Below are positions 26,478-34,374 of a stretch of 64,000 nt of DNA, piece after piece. The stretch lies in assembly GCA_000383295.1 (NCBI GenBank), contig KB911068.1, positions 62,001 to 126,000 on the forward strand, read 5' to 3'. The DNA comes from Faecalispora sporosphaeroides DSM 1294 (lineage in GTDB: Bacteria > Bacillota > Clostridia > Oscillospirales > Acutalibacteraceae). A program made the position numbers and the translations under genes. Every line of letters begins with the position of its first letter. The stretch's first letter is position 1. The notes under the pieces are model-generated. The model worked only from the letters and a program-made list of their open reading frames with translations. It was not told the origin of the DNA and made no database searches.

Positions 26478-26956
26478 TTACCACATCCTGTGCTGCAGGG
26501 TGAGGTCTTTTTCCTGTGCAAGCCCCGCTGTTTCCGCTGCGGAATTGATAAAACTGCAGAGCCGTTCCCTGCGCCAGGTATCAATCAGATACCGTCCGCA
26601 TTCCTCATTGAGTGCATTGATTTTCAAAACCGTTTCCCGCACACATTCGGAAATAGCGGCAGGATCTCCCTCGGCTGCTATGAGTCATCGATGTAGTCAT
26701 CCAGGATTTTTCCCATGAGAGACACATCCTCCGGCGTATAATGATAGCTGCCGGCATAGGGATTGGGGTATTCCTTCCCGTCCATGCAGCATCGCAGATG
26801 CTCCAGTATGACGGGGCGTTCCTCATGGTCCGCCTTCTGGTATTTCTCCATAAAAGCCAGAATATCCGCTTCCCGGTTGGGAGTGTAGCGGATAAAAGAC
26901 AGCATATCCTCAAGGAGTCCTGCTTTGTTTTCTTTCTGATTTTGAAGCTTATCCAT
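26478..26956 (-). pseudogene. ICE protein broken by a frameshift near 26684
   Basis: The first frame (from ATG 26956, AAGGGAG upstream) gives 92 residues ending KILDDYIDDS at a TAG at 26678. Shifting back one base at that point continues IAAEGDPAAISECVRETV, then NALNEECGRYLIDTWRRE and SFINSAAETAGLAQEKD to a TAA at 26478. The second part has no start codon of its own and clean coding character. I read this as one gene of about 158 codons with a single-base change, or a sequencing error. Family not recognised. No slippery heptamer is seen, so programmed shifting is less likely. Confidence 0.65.
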
Positions 26957-26976
26957 GATTTTTTCTCCCTTCTTCA

Positions 26977-28809
26977 TTATCTGCCGCCCGCCTTTCCAAA
27001 CAGCGTCTCCTTGTGAGCAGGGGCGTGAACCGCAAGGTTATACCTCTCAATGCCGCATTTGTAAAGGCAGACACCGCGCTGCGGGTAGCGGATGAGGTTG
27101 TATTCGCTTTCTTCAAGCTGCAGGGAGTCGATGTAGAACTGTTTATCGATATTGCCTGCGTTGAAGAGAAAAGCGTGGGTCGGGATAGAAAACAGCGGCT
27201 TGGTCAGCTCCCGGATGCCCTCGATATTGAAGTCCTCCAAGTTCTGAGAGGCCAGAATAACCGCCGAATCTTTCTTTCGCACACGTTTCATGAAATTTCG
27301 GATATACTCAATGGCGGTCAGGTTGGTCAGGAACAGATACAGCTCATCAATCGATGCGGCCGTGTTGCCCTCGGTCAGCAGCTTGTCGCTCATAAAGGAC
27401 AGCACGTTGAACAGCAGGGCGTTTTTCACGTTCCGGCTGGCTTGAAGCAAGCCTTTTACCCCGAACACAATAAAGCGGTCAGAGGTCACATTGGTGTGGC
27501 CGTTGAAGAATTGGCTCTCTGCACCCATGCACATGGAGTGGAGCCCCAGCAGAATTTCCTGTAGCAGTTCCGACGGGTAGAGTTGATATTCGGTTTTGTC
27601 ATAGCTGCGGAACTCGTCCTCAATAAAGGCATAAAGGTCGGACAGAATGGGATAGTCTGCGGCTGTCAGAGTTCGAAAATCGGTACGGTCGCTGATGCCG
27701 AATTTTTCGTACAGCTTGCCCAGCATGATTTCAATGGCGTCAATATGGCGGTCAGAGAAATCCTTATAGCATCGAAAGAAATCCTTGAGAAAGCTGATGT
27801 GCTGACTGAGTTTGGTGGACTGACGGAATGCCTGGGGCGCATCAGCGTCCTCCGGGCTGCCGCCTTCATCCCAGGTTTTTGGCTCCAGAGGGTTAATGAG
27901 ATACCGGCCTGACATGAGGTCGATGAAACAGCCGCCGAGATTTTCAGCCAACTCCACATATTCGTGCTCAGGATCAAGGCACAGCACGGCCTTACCCGAT
28001 TCGAGGATGTTGCAGAGGATGAGCTTGAGGAGATAGCTCTTGCCCTGACCGGAGTTGCCCAAGATCAACACGTTTGCATTCGTCTTGTCATCATCACGCT
28101 TGTCAAAATCCGCGATAATATTGGAGCCGAACTTATCTCTGCCAAGATAAAATCCGTTGGGATCGGTCTTGCCGCTGTAGTTGAAAGGATAAAGATTCGC
28201 TACCGAGCTTGCCGGCAGAACACGCTCAAACTGACTGCCAAACACATTCCGCCCTGCGGGACCCACCGAGAGAAAACCTTCTCTCTGGCGAAGGATAAGC
28301 CTGTCTACATTGAGCTTTGAGCGAATCAGTTCGGTCAGAACATCCGTCTGCAAAAGCTTCAGCGCGTCCAAATCGTGCGCTGTCAGTTCAATGAAAACAG
28401 CGCAGTGCAGAAGAGGCTCCCGGTTCCGGTGCATAGTGGACACCAGCGTGACAACGTCCTGCAGATTGCTTTCGGCGGTGACTGTCTGCCGGATGTCGTT
28501 GGTATTGCTTTTATCCATACGGTTTTTGTTGGCGGCATTGTGGATGATTTTCTTTTCTTCCGTTGCCGTTACCTGTCTGGTATAAATACGCAAGGTCACG
28601 CCGTCCTTTTCTCCCAAGTGCCGCAGGATGGCCTGCTCATCGGTGGCAGTCGGGTATTCACGGAGAGCCCAGACACACCGATAGGTGTTGCCGCAGATGA
28701 AATGGTCCGTATTAAACTTGATGATGCCCGGCGCGATCATGTCAAGGAAGTCCTTAATTTTAGGTTCCGCAGTTGACAGATCAGCCTTTGTTTTTCTGGC
28801 TTTAGGCAT
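26977..28809 (-). CDS. VirB4-like T4SS ATPase (CD1110 type)
   Basis: 610 residues, normal for the CD1110-like VirB4 of Clostridial ICEs. Walker A GNSGQGKS (251-258), Walker B region SIDELYLFLTN, and the NKNRMDKSNTNDIRQTV and LLHCAVFIEL N-terminal segments. VirB4 powers assembly of, and transport through, the channel. GGAGG lies 9 nt before the start and can be hidden by a small hairpin (next entry). Confidence 0.93.
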   Translation of the reverse strand: MPKARKTKADLSTAEPKIKDFLDMIAPGIIKFNTDHFICGNTYRCVWALREYPTATDEQAILRHLGEKDGVTLRIYTRQVTATEEKKIIHNAANKNRMDKSNTNDIRQTVTAESNLQDVVTLVSTMHRNREPLLHCAVFIELTAHDLDALKLLQTDVLTELIRSKLNVDRLILRQREGFLSVGPAGRNVFGSQFERVLPASSVANLYPFNYSGKTDPNGFYLGRDKFGSNIIADFDKRDDDKTNANVLILGNSGQGKSYLLKLILCNILESGKAVLCLDPEHEYVELAENLGGCFIDLMSGRYLINPLEPKTWDEGGSPEDADAPQAFRQSTKLSQHISFLKDFFRCYKDFSDRHIDAIEIMLGKLYEKFGISDRTDFRTLTAADYPILSDLYAFIEDEFRSYDKTEYQLYPSELLQEILLGLHSMCMGAESQFFNGHTNVTSDRFIVFGVKGLLQASRNVKNALLFNVLSFMSDKLLTEGNTAASIDELYLFLTNLTAIEYIRNFMKRVRKKDSAVILASQNLEDFNIEGIRELTKPLFSIPTHAFLFNAGNIDKQFYIDSLQLEESEYNLIRYPQRGVCLYKCGIERYNLAVHAPAHKETLFGKAGGR

Positions 28810-28818
28810 AAAAAAATA

Positions 28819-28877
28819 CCTCCTGTTCTGCCGTAGGAGGTTCTATACTTTTGAGGCGTAAGGTATCCCCCTACGGC
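28819..28877 (-). promoter_or_regulatory. Two competing hairpins over the virB4 ribosome site
   Basis: On the minus strand GGAGG (28823-28819), the virB4 ribosome site, can pair with CCTCC at 28840-28836. The same CC (28837-28836) also belongs to CCTACGGC, which pairs with GCCGTAGG at 28877-28870. The two stems cannot form together: one hides the ribosome site, the other frees it. Confidence 0.45.
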
Positions 28878-28894
28878 CGTTGATTGAATTTTAT

Positions 28895-29482
28895 TTACTC
28901 GCCGAGAATGATCCAGCGTTCCCCATCGTAATCCTCATATAGTTCGGTAGTAACATTTTGCTCATAATAGACTCCGAGCAGGCGCTTGATATCAGTTTCA
29001 CCGGCTCTGCGCGCAGTGAAGCCCTGATCCTTGAGGCTCTTTTCGATGCGGGAAAGGTAGGGCTGGACATCCTTTTCTTTTTCGCCCCGCAGACGGATGA
29101 TGATTAAAAATTCCCGCGCTGTTGCCATCTGCACTTGCATACGGTCAAGGGAAATCATATCCTGTGCCAGCAGTTTGCGGATGACAGGATTCTGCTCGGT
29201 GTCCATCCTGGCTTTCAGATAGCCTTTGTTGTCCTCGAAGTTTTCCCGGCTGTTTAGGCACAGTATTTCAATATCCGAAATGCCCTTGAGCACATTCATA
29301 AGGGCATAAATCCTTGCCCCGATGCTGGAATCGGACAGGACGCTGATGTTGGTGGGTTTTATCATGAAAAATACCAGCTCGCCGTGGGGAGTCACAAGGC
29401 TGTGGCCTGTGATGTCATCGATACCCATGAGTTGACGGGTGGAAGCTTTTTTCCGTGTCTCCTGTTTCTTTTTTCTGTTCAC
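28895..29482 (-). CDS. T4SS-associated protein preceding VirB4
   Basis: 195 residues from a GTG at 29482, 6 nt after GGAGGG; an ATG at 29497 overlaps that site. The body reads LMGIDDITGHSLVTPHGELV, FFMIKPTNISVLSDS, then ARDEFLIII-type strands (ATAREFLIIIRLRGEKEKD). It resembles the N-terminal module of VirB4/TrbE proteins encoded separately, and this order (PrgI, this gene, VirB4) is usual in the family as I remember it. It probably works with VirB4 at the membrane. Confidence 0.7.
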   Translation of the reverse strand: MNRKKKQETRKKASTRQLMGIDDITGHSLVTPHGELVFFMIKPTNISVLSDSSIGARIYALMNVLKGISDIEILCLNSRENFEDNKGYLKARMDTEQNPVIRKLLAQDMISLDRMQVQMATAREFLIIIRLRGEKEKDVQPYLSRIEKSLKDQGFTARRAGETDIKRLLGVYYEQNVTTELYEDYDGERWIILGE

Positions 29483-29484
29483 AT

Positions 29485-29742
29485 TCACGCCCTCCATTCA
29501 TAGGTCTGCTGCTTTCCGAAAAAGAAAGCGGCGGCATAGCGGATAAAATCGAGAATACTCACATCCTCTAAACGAATGGATAAAAAAGCATAGAGTGCAG
29601 TCAACACGATGGGGGGCAGCCAGCCGAGCTGGGAAAGAGCAAAGACAGAAATCAGGCAACCGATTCCTATGATGCCGATGTCACGTAATTCCCACAGCCA
29701 CAAGGTAGCTTTTGATTTTAAGTTGTCGGGGTAGATGTACAT
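29485..29742 (-). CDS. PrgI-family T4SS protein (VirB3-like)
   Basis: 85 residues with two membrane segments (IGIIGIGCLISVFALSQLG and PPIVLTALYAFLSIRL) and the typical start MYIYPDNLKSK. PrgI proteins are small inner-membrane partners of VirB4. AGGAGG lies upstream, inside the 3' end of the methyltransferase gene, which overlaps it by 25 bp. Confidence 0.85.
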   Translation of the reverse strand: MYIYPDNLKSKATLWLWELRDIGIIGIGCLISVFALSQLGWLPPIVLTALYAFLSIRLEDVSILDFIRYAAAFFFGKQQTYEWRA

Positions 29743-31970
29743 GAAGACGATTCCTCCTGTTCCTCATAGAATTTTCGCAAAAAATAGGCGATACCGCGGA
29801 GGACAAAATCCACACATGGTATCGCCACACTATTGCCAAGCGCCTTATAACGGGCGCTGTCCGATGTTCCCGGTATCAGCGTCCAGCCGTCCGGGAAGCC
29901 TTGGAGCCGTTCGCATTCCAAGGGAGTGAGCCTGCGAATGAGCTTGCGACCATTTCCTTTTACAAGATTCTCACTTCCGCCTCCATTGTTACCGCCTTGG
30001 GCACACAGGGTAGCACAGCCTTCTGCATAGTTGCCATATTGCGATTGACCGAATATTTCGGGCTGACAAACGAGATCGGTCGCATCCTTATGCTGTCTTG
30101 CACTTTGCGTAGCAATCACATGGTTTTCGGAAAATTTATCGCTTCGCTGGCGGCTGAATACCGCATGGCGGTCAGATGTCGTAATGGTATAACTGATATC
30201 AGCCTGACAGCCGAGTCCGTTGCCGCCGTTTTCAGGCTCCCGGTCGATAATATTGCCGGCAATACAGATGGTTTGGTCTCCTACAAGCGGAACATTGTTG
30301 CCGCCGGTACCGTAGGTTGATGTTACGGTAGGGGCCACCTCCAATGGTCCGGTATATCTGCAGTCCTTTGCGTGATTGTCAAACAGTATCGGCTGATTAT
30401 TGACGGAGGTGGCTGCGGCTGGTGGAATGGTCGGGCAGGTGCCTTCAGCTTCAGCGCCGCTTTGCTGTGCAGCCATGATAAGCGGTTGATGTCCGTGTTC
30501 TTGTGCCCGAAGCGTACCTGTGATGTCCTTGGTGCAGTGCATCTGGCTGCCGCCTTGGTCGTTAAGACAAAACACCGATGGAGCTGTGCCCGTTTTAATG
30601 GTAGGAGAACACTCTGCCTGATAGCCGATCCCTCTGGCTTCGGCGCCGGCGTTGCCGCAGAATCCTGCGGTAAGCACACAGGGATATCCTTGCCCTACCT
30701 GCCCTCCGCCGCCGGTAATGGATGTATGGACCTCCGGCGTGAGAAAACAATCGCCATTTCCTTTGCTGACAACTCCTGCCGCAAGCACAAGCCCAGCCGG
30801 GTTTCTTCCGCCGCCGCCGTCGGCTCCGGTAAGGGTAGGACTGGTTCCATCTGGCGTAAACACACGGCTTTGCTGCGTATCCCATCCATTCAGACAGTTG
30901 GGAACGGGCACGAGAGGAGGATGTCCTCCCATGCCTGCGCGGAGCGTGGGTGTCACTTCCTCGGTAATATCCATTCGTTCCCCGCCATGGTCGTTCAGAC
31001 AGATCCGCGGTTTTGCAACAAAGGTCTGCTGCTTCATACCGGGTTGTGCACCCAAGGCTCCGGCCACATCGTGGAGATCCCGAACCTCGTCACGCTGGTT
31101 GGCTGCAAAGGCTATTGTTGCTTTTTCTTCTGTCTGTATATATCCATGCCCGCCGCCTTCACCGCCATAGAGAGCGGGCCATATCCCTGTTTCCTCGAAA
31201 ATGCGGCGGCTTTGCACATCCCATGGCGTCAGGCAAGACCCGCCTGAATCATCAGAGCCTCTTTTAGCTGAGGAGGAAGTTCCTTGCCTCTGGCTTCGGC
31301 TCTCCGCAGTATCCCCAAACAGGCTGTCTTGCTTAAATAATATTTCGGGTGCGGTTGTTCCTCCAAAATCTGCGACAAGGAAGATACGACGGCGGCGCTG
31401 GGCGACTCCCCAGAATTGAGCGTCCAAGACGCGCCAAGCCAAGCTGAATTCATTTCCCAAAATGACAGCCCCAGCAGATTCCCAGCGCCCGGAGTCAGGT
31501 CGAGGCACATCACAGGTACTGTACTTAATGCGGACAATCTCCTCGATGACCGCACGGAAGTCCTCGCCGCCTGCGGAACTGAAGGCTCCTGGGACGTTTT
31601 CCCAAACGAGGTATCGAGGTCGAATAAGGTGAGCTGGTACGTTTCGTTGTCCATCGGCGTTTCTCATCTCCTTCGTGATCCGTGTTTGCTCCATAAATAA
31701 ACCTGAACGTTCTCCTGCAAGTCCGGCACGCTGCCCGGCAACCGATAAATCCTGACAGGGTGAGCCGCCGCAGATGATATCCACAGGCGGGAGCTTCGCT
31801 CCGTTCAGCTTTGTGATATCGCCGACATGGTGCATTTCGGGAAATCGGATTTTTGTTACTTCGATGGGAAAGGCTTCAATCTCGCTTGCCCATAAAGGAG
31901 TGATGCCGTTGCGTATCGCTGCCAGCGGGAAGCCTCCGATCCCATCGAAAAGGCTCCCCATGGTCAGCAT
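29718..31970 (-). CDS. DNA cytosine-5 methyltransferase with a long repeat insert
   Basis: 750 residues. Motif I FDGIGGFPLAA, catalytic PCQ with Cys72 in GGSPCQDLSVAG, motif VI WENVPG, motif VIII QRRRRIFLVADF, and motifs IX-X LTPLECERLQGFPDGW and YKALGNSVAIP near the end. Between about residues 240 and 660 lies a Gly-rich insert with recurring blocks (CLNDHGG/CLNDQGG, TLRAGMGGHPPLV/TLRAQEHGHQPL, SPTLTGADGGGG, SITGGGGQVGQG). It probably protects the ICE DNA against host restriction. An overlapping ORF occupies part of it. Confidence 0.92.
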   Translation of the reverse strand: MLTMGSLFDGIGGFPLAAIRNGITPLWASEIEAFPIEVTKIRFPEMHHVGDITKLNGAKLPPVDIICGGSPCQDLSVAGQRAGLAGERSGLFMEQTRITKEMRNADGQRNVPAHLIRPRYLVWENVPGAFSSAGGEDFRAVIEEIVRIKYSTCDVPRPDSGRWESAGAVILGNEFSLAWRVLDAQFWGVAQRRRRIFLVADFGGTTAPEILFKQDSLFGDTAESRSQRQGTSSSAKRGSDDSGGSCLTPWDVQSRRIFEETGIWPALYGGEGGGHGYIQTEEKATIAFAANQRDEVRDLHDVAGALGAQPGMKQQTFVAKPRICLNDHGGERMDITEEVTPTLRAGMGGHPPLVPVPNCLNGWDTQQSRVFTPDGTSPTLTGADGGGGRNPAGLVLAAGVVSKGNGDCFLTPEVHTSITGGGGQVGQGYPCVLTAGFCGNAGAEARGIGYQAECSPTIKTGTAPSVFCLNDQGGSQMHCTKDITGTLRAQEHGHQPLIMAAQQSGAEAEGTCPTIPPAAATSVNNQPILFDNHAKDCRYTGPLEVAPTVTSTYGTGGNNVPLVGDQTICIAGNIIDREPENGGNGLGCQADISYTITTSDRHAVFSRQRSDKFSENHVIATQSARQHKDATDLVCQPEIFGQSQYGNYAEGCATLCAQGGNNGGGSENLVKGNGRKLIRRLTPLECERLQGFPDGWTLIPGTSDSARYKALGNSVAIPCVDFVLRGIAYFLRKFYEEQEESSSCTSTPTT
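31229..31654 (-). CDS. Overprinted ORF inside the C5-methyltransferase gene
   Basis: 141 residues in another frame of the same strand, covering methyltransferase residues about 106-247. It starts MDNETYQLTLFDLDTSFGKT, has SFWEMNSAWLGASWTLNSGE, and ends with SLSQILEEQPHPKYYLSKTA and CLGILRRAEARGKELPPQLK. The last part matches, from memory, a phage/ICE protein family found with such methyltransferases. GAAGGAG lies 13 nt before the start. Both frames look constrained: the methyltransferase frame here includes the motif VIII block. Confidence 0.65.
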   Translation of the reverse strand: MDNETYQLTLFDLDTSFGKTSQEPSVPQAARTSVRSSRRLSALSTVPVMCLDLTPGAGNLLGLSFWEMNSAWLGASWTLNSGESPSAAVVSSLSQILEEQPHPKYYLSKTACLGILRRAEARGKELPPQLKEALMIQAGLA

Positions 31971-32353
31971 CAGACCATCTCCATAGTCTGTGCAGGAGCC
32001 TTGACCGGTGCGCTGTTTTTTACTTTGCCTACGGCGAAGCCGATTTCCTGTTCCATTACCCGGCGTATCGGAATTCCAAGTCTGGACGCTTCCTCAATTT
32101 CGAGATACATCCCCGGTGAAATATGATCGCCGTAGCACCACAGCTCGTCGCAGCGGGATAGCATGGCCAGCCCCATATCCAGTCCAAGCTGACGCTGTTT
32201 TGGCTGATGTTCATCCAGAATTGCGGGATACAGCAAGTGGGGCGCAAAAAAAGCGTGCCCCTCATTCATCACATGGCGACACGCTTTCTTGGCAAATTCC
32301 GTATTTCTTTCAACGTCCCCGGCATAAGGGGACGCTACATAGATTAATTTCAT
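31970..32353 (-). CDS. DUF4406-like protein (deoxyribosyltransferase fold)
   Basis: 127 residues: MKLIYVASPYAGDVERNTEF, HAFFAPHLLYPAILD, LDMGLAMLSRCDELWCYG, ending SRLGIPIRRV. This is the nucleoside 2-deoxyribosyltransferase-like Rossmann fold common in phages and ICEs. Extra C-terminal residues end PAQTMEMV, a shared-tail example. TGATG links it to the methyltransferase start. It may act on nucleotides or NAD-like ligands; substrate unknown. Confidence 0.75.
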   Translation of the reverse strand: MKLIYVASPYAGDVERNTEFAKKACRHVMNEGHAFFAPHLLYPAILDEHQPKQRQLGLDMGLAMLSRCDELWCYGDHISPGMYLEIEEASRLGIPIRRVMEQEIGFAVGKVKNSAPVKAPAQTMEMV

Positions 32354-32372
32354 AGGCTTTTCCTTTCTAAAG

Positions 32373-33278
32373 TTATTTCGGCGCTACCGCCTGTACCACG
32401 GTTCGAGTGGTATTCACAGCGGCCTGTGCGGTATAAACGGCAGACATCAGATTTGCCTTTGTGCTGGTATCCAGGCCAAAGGCTCCGGCAATTCTCGGCA
32501 CTTCACCGGCGGACAACATCAGTCCAAGCCCCAGCAAGGCATGGGTTCTCAGAACCATAAGCCCCGCGGCAAGGATGGTCGCCTGCAAAAAGGTTGTCAG
32601 GCACAGACCGATAATCTGCTTGCACCATTGGATAAATCCGTCAATGTAACCACGGGGAACAGAGAACATATACAAGCTGCCCACAGCAATCTGGATCAGC
32701 AAGATACCTCCCCGTTTTAAGTTAGAAAAGAACACTTTAATCACGGCATATCCCATCATGATAATCATAAAGAGCATCATGATAGGGCTTGTAATAGCGG
32801 ATATCCCTCCAAAGATACCGGAACCCATGGCGCCGCCGATGTCCGGCGAAGCGCGAAGCTCTGCAATAATGTTTCCGGCGAGGTCGCTGAAGCTGGTGCC
32901 ATATCCGGTGATTCCCGCCGTGAGGCTGCTCTGGAGATTAACCGACAGCTTGAACAGCTCCACCGGCAGGATTGTAAAAAGAGACACCGCCATAAAACCT
33001 TTGAGGGCGTTTAAGGCGGTGTCCTTTATGCTGCCACGGCCGTGCTGGTATTCAATGCCGGTTTCAAATACCGAGACTACAAGTCCGGTTCCGTACAGCG
33101 CCCAAGCCAGATAAGAAAAAAACAATACGATGGACTGTACCCATTCCATGGAGAACAACTCCACACCCATGTTTCCCATTTGTGCAAAAAAGTCGGCAAG
33201 AAAGCCAACCACCTGTCCGTAGAGCCATTCAATGATTTGATCCATGACGGTTCCCAGAACAAAATCCCATATGAACAT
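32373..33278 (-). CDS. VirB6/TrbL-like membrane protein of the T4SS
   Basis: 301 residues from ATG 33278 (GGGAGG upstream). Six or more hydrophobic segments (SIVLFFSYLAWALYGTGLVV, FMAVSLFTILPVELFKL, SPIMMLFMIIMMGYAVIKV, TFLQATILAAGLMVL). It fits the CD1112-like VirB6 of this ICE family, the polytopic core of the inner-membrane channel. Gly/Ser-rich loop between helices. No shared tail (ends VVQAVAPK). Confidence 0.88.
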   Translation of the reverse strand: MFIWDFVLGTVMDQIIEWLYGQVVGFLADFFAQMGNMGVELFSMEWVQSIVLFFSYLAWALYGTGLVVSVFETGIEYQHGRGSIKDTALNALKGFMAVSLFTILPVELFKLSVNLQSSLTAGITGYGTSFSDLAGNIIAELRASPDIGGAMGSGIFGGISAITSPIMMLFMIIMMGYAVIKVFFSNLKRGGILLIQIAVGSLYMFSVPRGYIDGFIQWCKQIIGLCLTTFLQATILAAGLMVLRTHALLGLGLMLSAGEVPRIAGAFGLDTSTKANLMSAVYTAQAAVNTTRTVVQAVAPK

Positions 33279-33310
33279 TTGAGGTTCACCTCCCTCAAGA
33301 AATATTAAAA

Positions 33311-33338
33311 ACATACCGCAGTTTTACTTGCGGTATGT
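33311..33338. repeat. Intergenic 10-bp hairpin
   Basis: ACATACCGCA (33311-33320) pairs perfectly with TGCGGTATGT (33329-33338), 8-nt loop. It lies between virB6 and the gene at 33369-33803 and may act as a processing or partial termination site. Confidence 0.55.
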
Positions 33339-33368
33339 TCGTCCATCTTGCATTCTACAAAATCATTG

Positions 33369-33803
33369 TCACGCCATGGTTTGCGTCATACCATTGGACA
33401 TATCCTGGGTAGGTTCCTGAAAAACCTCCAGGTAATTGCCTACAGCGTCAGCGAGCTTTTCAAAATCTGCGGGGGTTGGCTGATAGGCATACCATTCCAG
33501 CTTGCCTTGATACACCCATAAGTGCGGACTGACTCCTTCCTTAAAGTTCGGATTGTTTACTGGTTTTGTTCCCAGAATTTCCTGAAAACGAAGGAGGGTA
33601 CTGTCTACTACACCTTCGTTCCGGTTGATAAGCGATACTTTGAGTGCTTCGTAATGATTGGCATGTCCTAAGGTGACAAATTCTGCACGGATGCGGAGAC
33701 TATCACTGATTTTTCCGTAGCAAGTTCTTCCGACAAACCTTGTATCGGAAAAAATCGCATCATGGTCGAAGAGCTTTCGCAGTTCTTTTTCAAATGTAGT
33801 CAT
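33369..33803 (-). CDS. Unrecognised soluble ICE protein, 144 aa
   Basis: GAGGAACAG precedes the start. The body has an alpha/beta pattern: LRKLFDHDAIFSDTRFVGRT, LRIRAEFVTLGHANHYEALK, LRFQEILGTKPVNNPNF, WYAYQPTPADFEKLADAVG. The C-terminus is DMSNGMTQTMA, in line with the shared tail. In the ancestral order it should follow the DUF3852 gene directly; cargo now separates them. No function assigned. Confidence 0.6.
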   Translation of the reverse strand: MTTFEKELRKLFDHDAIFSDTRFVGRTCYGKISDSLRIRAEFVTLGHANHYEALKVSLINRNEGVVDSTLLRFQEILGTKPVNNPNFKEGVSPHLWVYQGKLEWYAYQPTPADFEKLADAVGNYLEVFQEPTQDMSNGMTQTMA

Positions 33804-33815
33804 ATACTGTTCCTC

Positions 33816-33872
33816 CTACATTCCGAGAATTGTCCAGAGTATCCTTGCATTAGGTCGGTGAACGGATTTTAA
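33816..33872 (-). repeat. Cargo-boundary repeat, copy 1 (WTILGM end)
   Basis: Read on the minus strand it ends ...ARILWTILGM followed by TAG. That is the C-terminus of the DUF3852-type protein, which itself ends IWTILGM. On the plus strand it shares CATxCCxAGxATxGTCCA and, further, CTTGCAT and GGATTT with copies 2 and 3. It is the copy next to the untouched transfer genes. Confidence 0.7.
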
Positions 33873-33909
33873 TTTTCATAAACAGCGCTTCCTTTCATAT
33901 TGACATTTT

Positions 33910-33954
33910 TTGATGTGAAGCATATACTATATCATATCAAGATAATTTGATGTG
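33910..33954 (+). promoter_or_regulatory. ArsR operator region upstream of arsR
   Basis: Three half-sites: TTGATGTG (33910-33917), CATATCAA (33933-33940) and TTGATGTG (33947-33954). They form inverted pairs around the arsR promoter and match the perfect pair upstream of the permease gene. Autoregulation by ArsR is expected. Confidence 0.65.
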
Positions 33955-33966
33955 AGGTGATAAACG

Positions 33967-34281
33967 TTGGAGCTTACTCCGGAGAAGAACGCTAATGTAT
34001 TTAAGGCATTTTGCGATGAAAAGCGGCTTGCCATTTTGGAACTGCTGCGCAGCGGTGAAAAATGCGCCTGCGTGCTCATTGATCAAATGGAAATCGGTCA
34101 GTCCTCCTTGTCCTATCACATGAAGATTTTATGTGAATCGGGTATTGTCGAAAGCAGACAGGAAGGCAAATGGACACATTATAAAATCAGTGAACAGGGC
34201 AGCCACGAGGCCATGCTCCTGTTAAAAGCAATTACCACCCCCAATGCAACCGCTGAAGATACTCGTTGTTGCAATCAATAA
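33967..34281 (+). CDS. arsR: ArsR-family arsenic-responsive repressor
   Basis: 104 residues from a TTG start (GAGGTG upstream). Winged HTH: CDEKRLAILELLRSG, then SSLSYHMKILCESGIVES. The metal site is KCACVLID in the first recognition region; a further CC lies near the end (TRCCNQ). It should leave its operators when trivalent arsenic binds. First gene of the arsenic module and opposite in direction to the transfer genes. Confidence 0.88.
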   Translation: MELTPEKNANVFKAFCDEKRLAILELLRSGEKCACVLIDQMEIGQSSLSYHMKILCESGIVESRQEGKWTHYKISEQGSHEAMLLLKAITTPNATAEDTRCCNQ

Positions 34282-34283
34282 CG

Positions 34284-34308
34284 GCCATCTGATGGAAGAT
34301 GGCTTTTA
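34284..34308 (+). terminator. Terminator/attenuator after arsR
   Basis: GCCATCT (34284-34290) pairs with AGATGGC (34297-34303), then TTTTATT. It lies 3 bp past arsR, ahead of the second ArsR operator. Confidence 0.7.
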
Positions 34309-34318
34309 TTCGGCACAA

Positions 34319-34340
34319 CATATCAAGTTTTTTTGATATG
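34319..34340 (+). promoter_or_regulatory. Perfect ArsR-type operator
   Basis: CATATCAA (34319-34326) and TTGATATG (34333-34340) are exact reverse complements with a 6-bp T-rich spacer, upstream of the permease. The same half-site occurs upstream of arsR. Confidence 0.75.
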
Positions 34341-34374
34341 ACTATTGAATTTAAGAAAGAGAGGCGCTTACCCT

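Noticed and set aside
28809-29497. A VirB4 gene split in two by a frameshift
   Set aside because: The 610-aa ATPase has its own start and normal length for the CD1110-like family, and the preceding gene has its own GTG start and ribosome site. The gap has no coding continuity, so two genes are the better reading.
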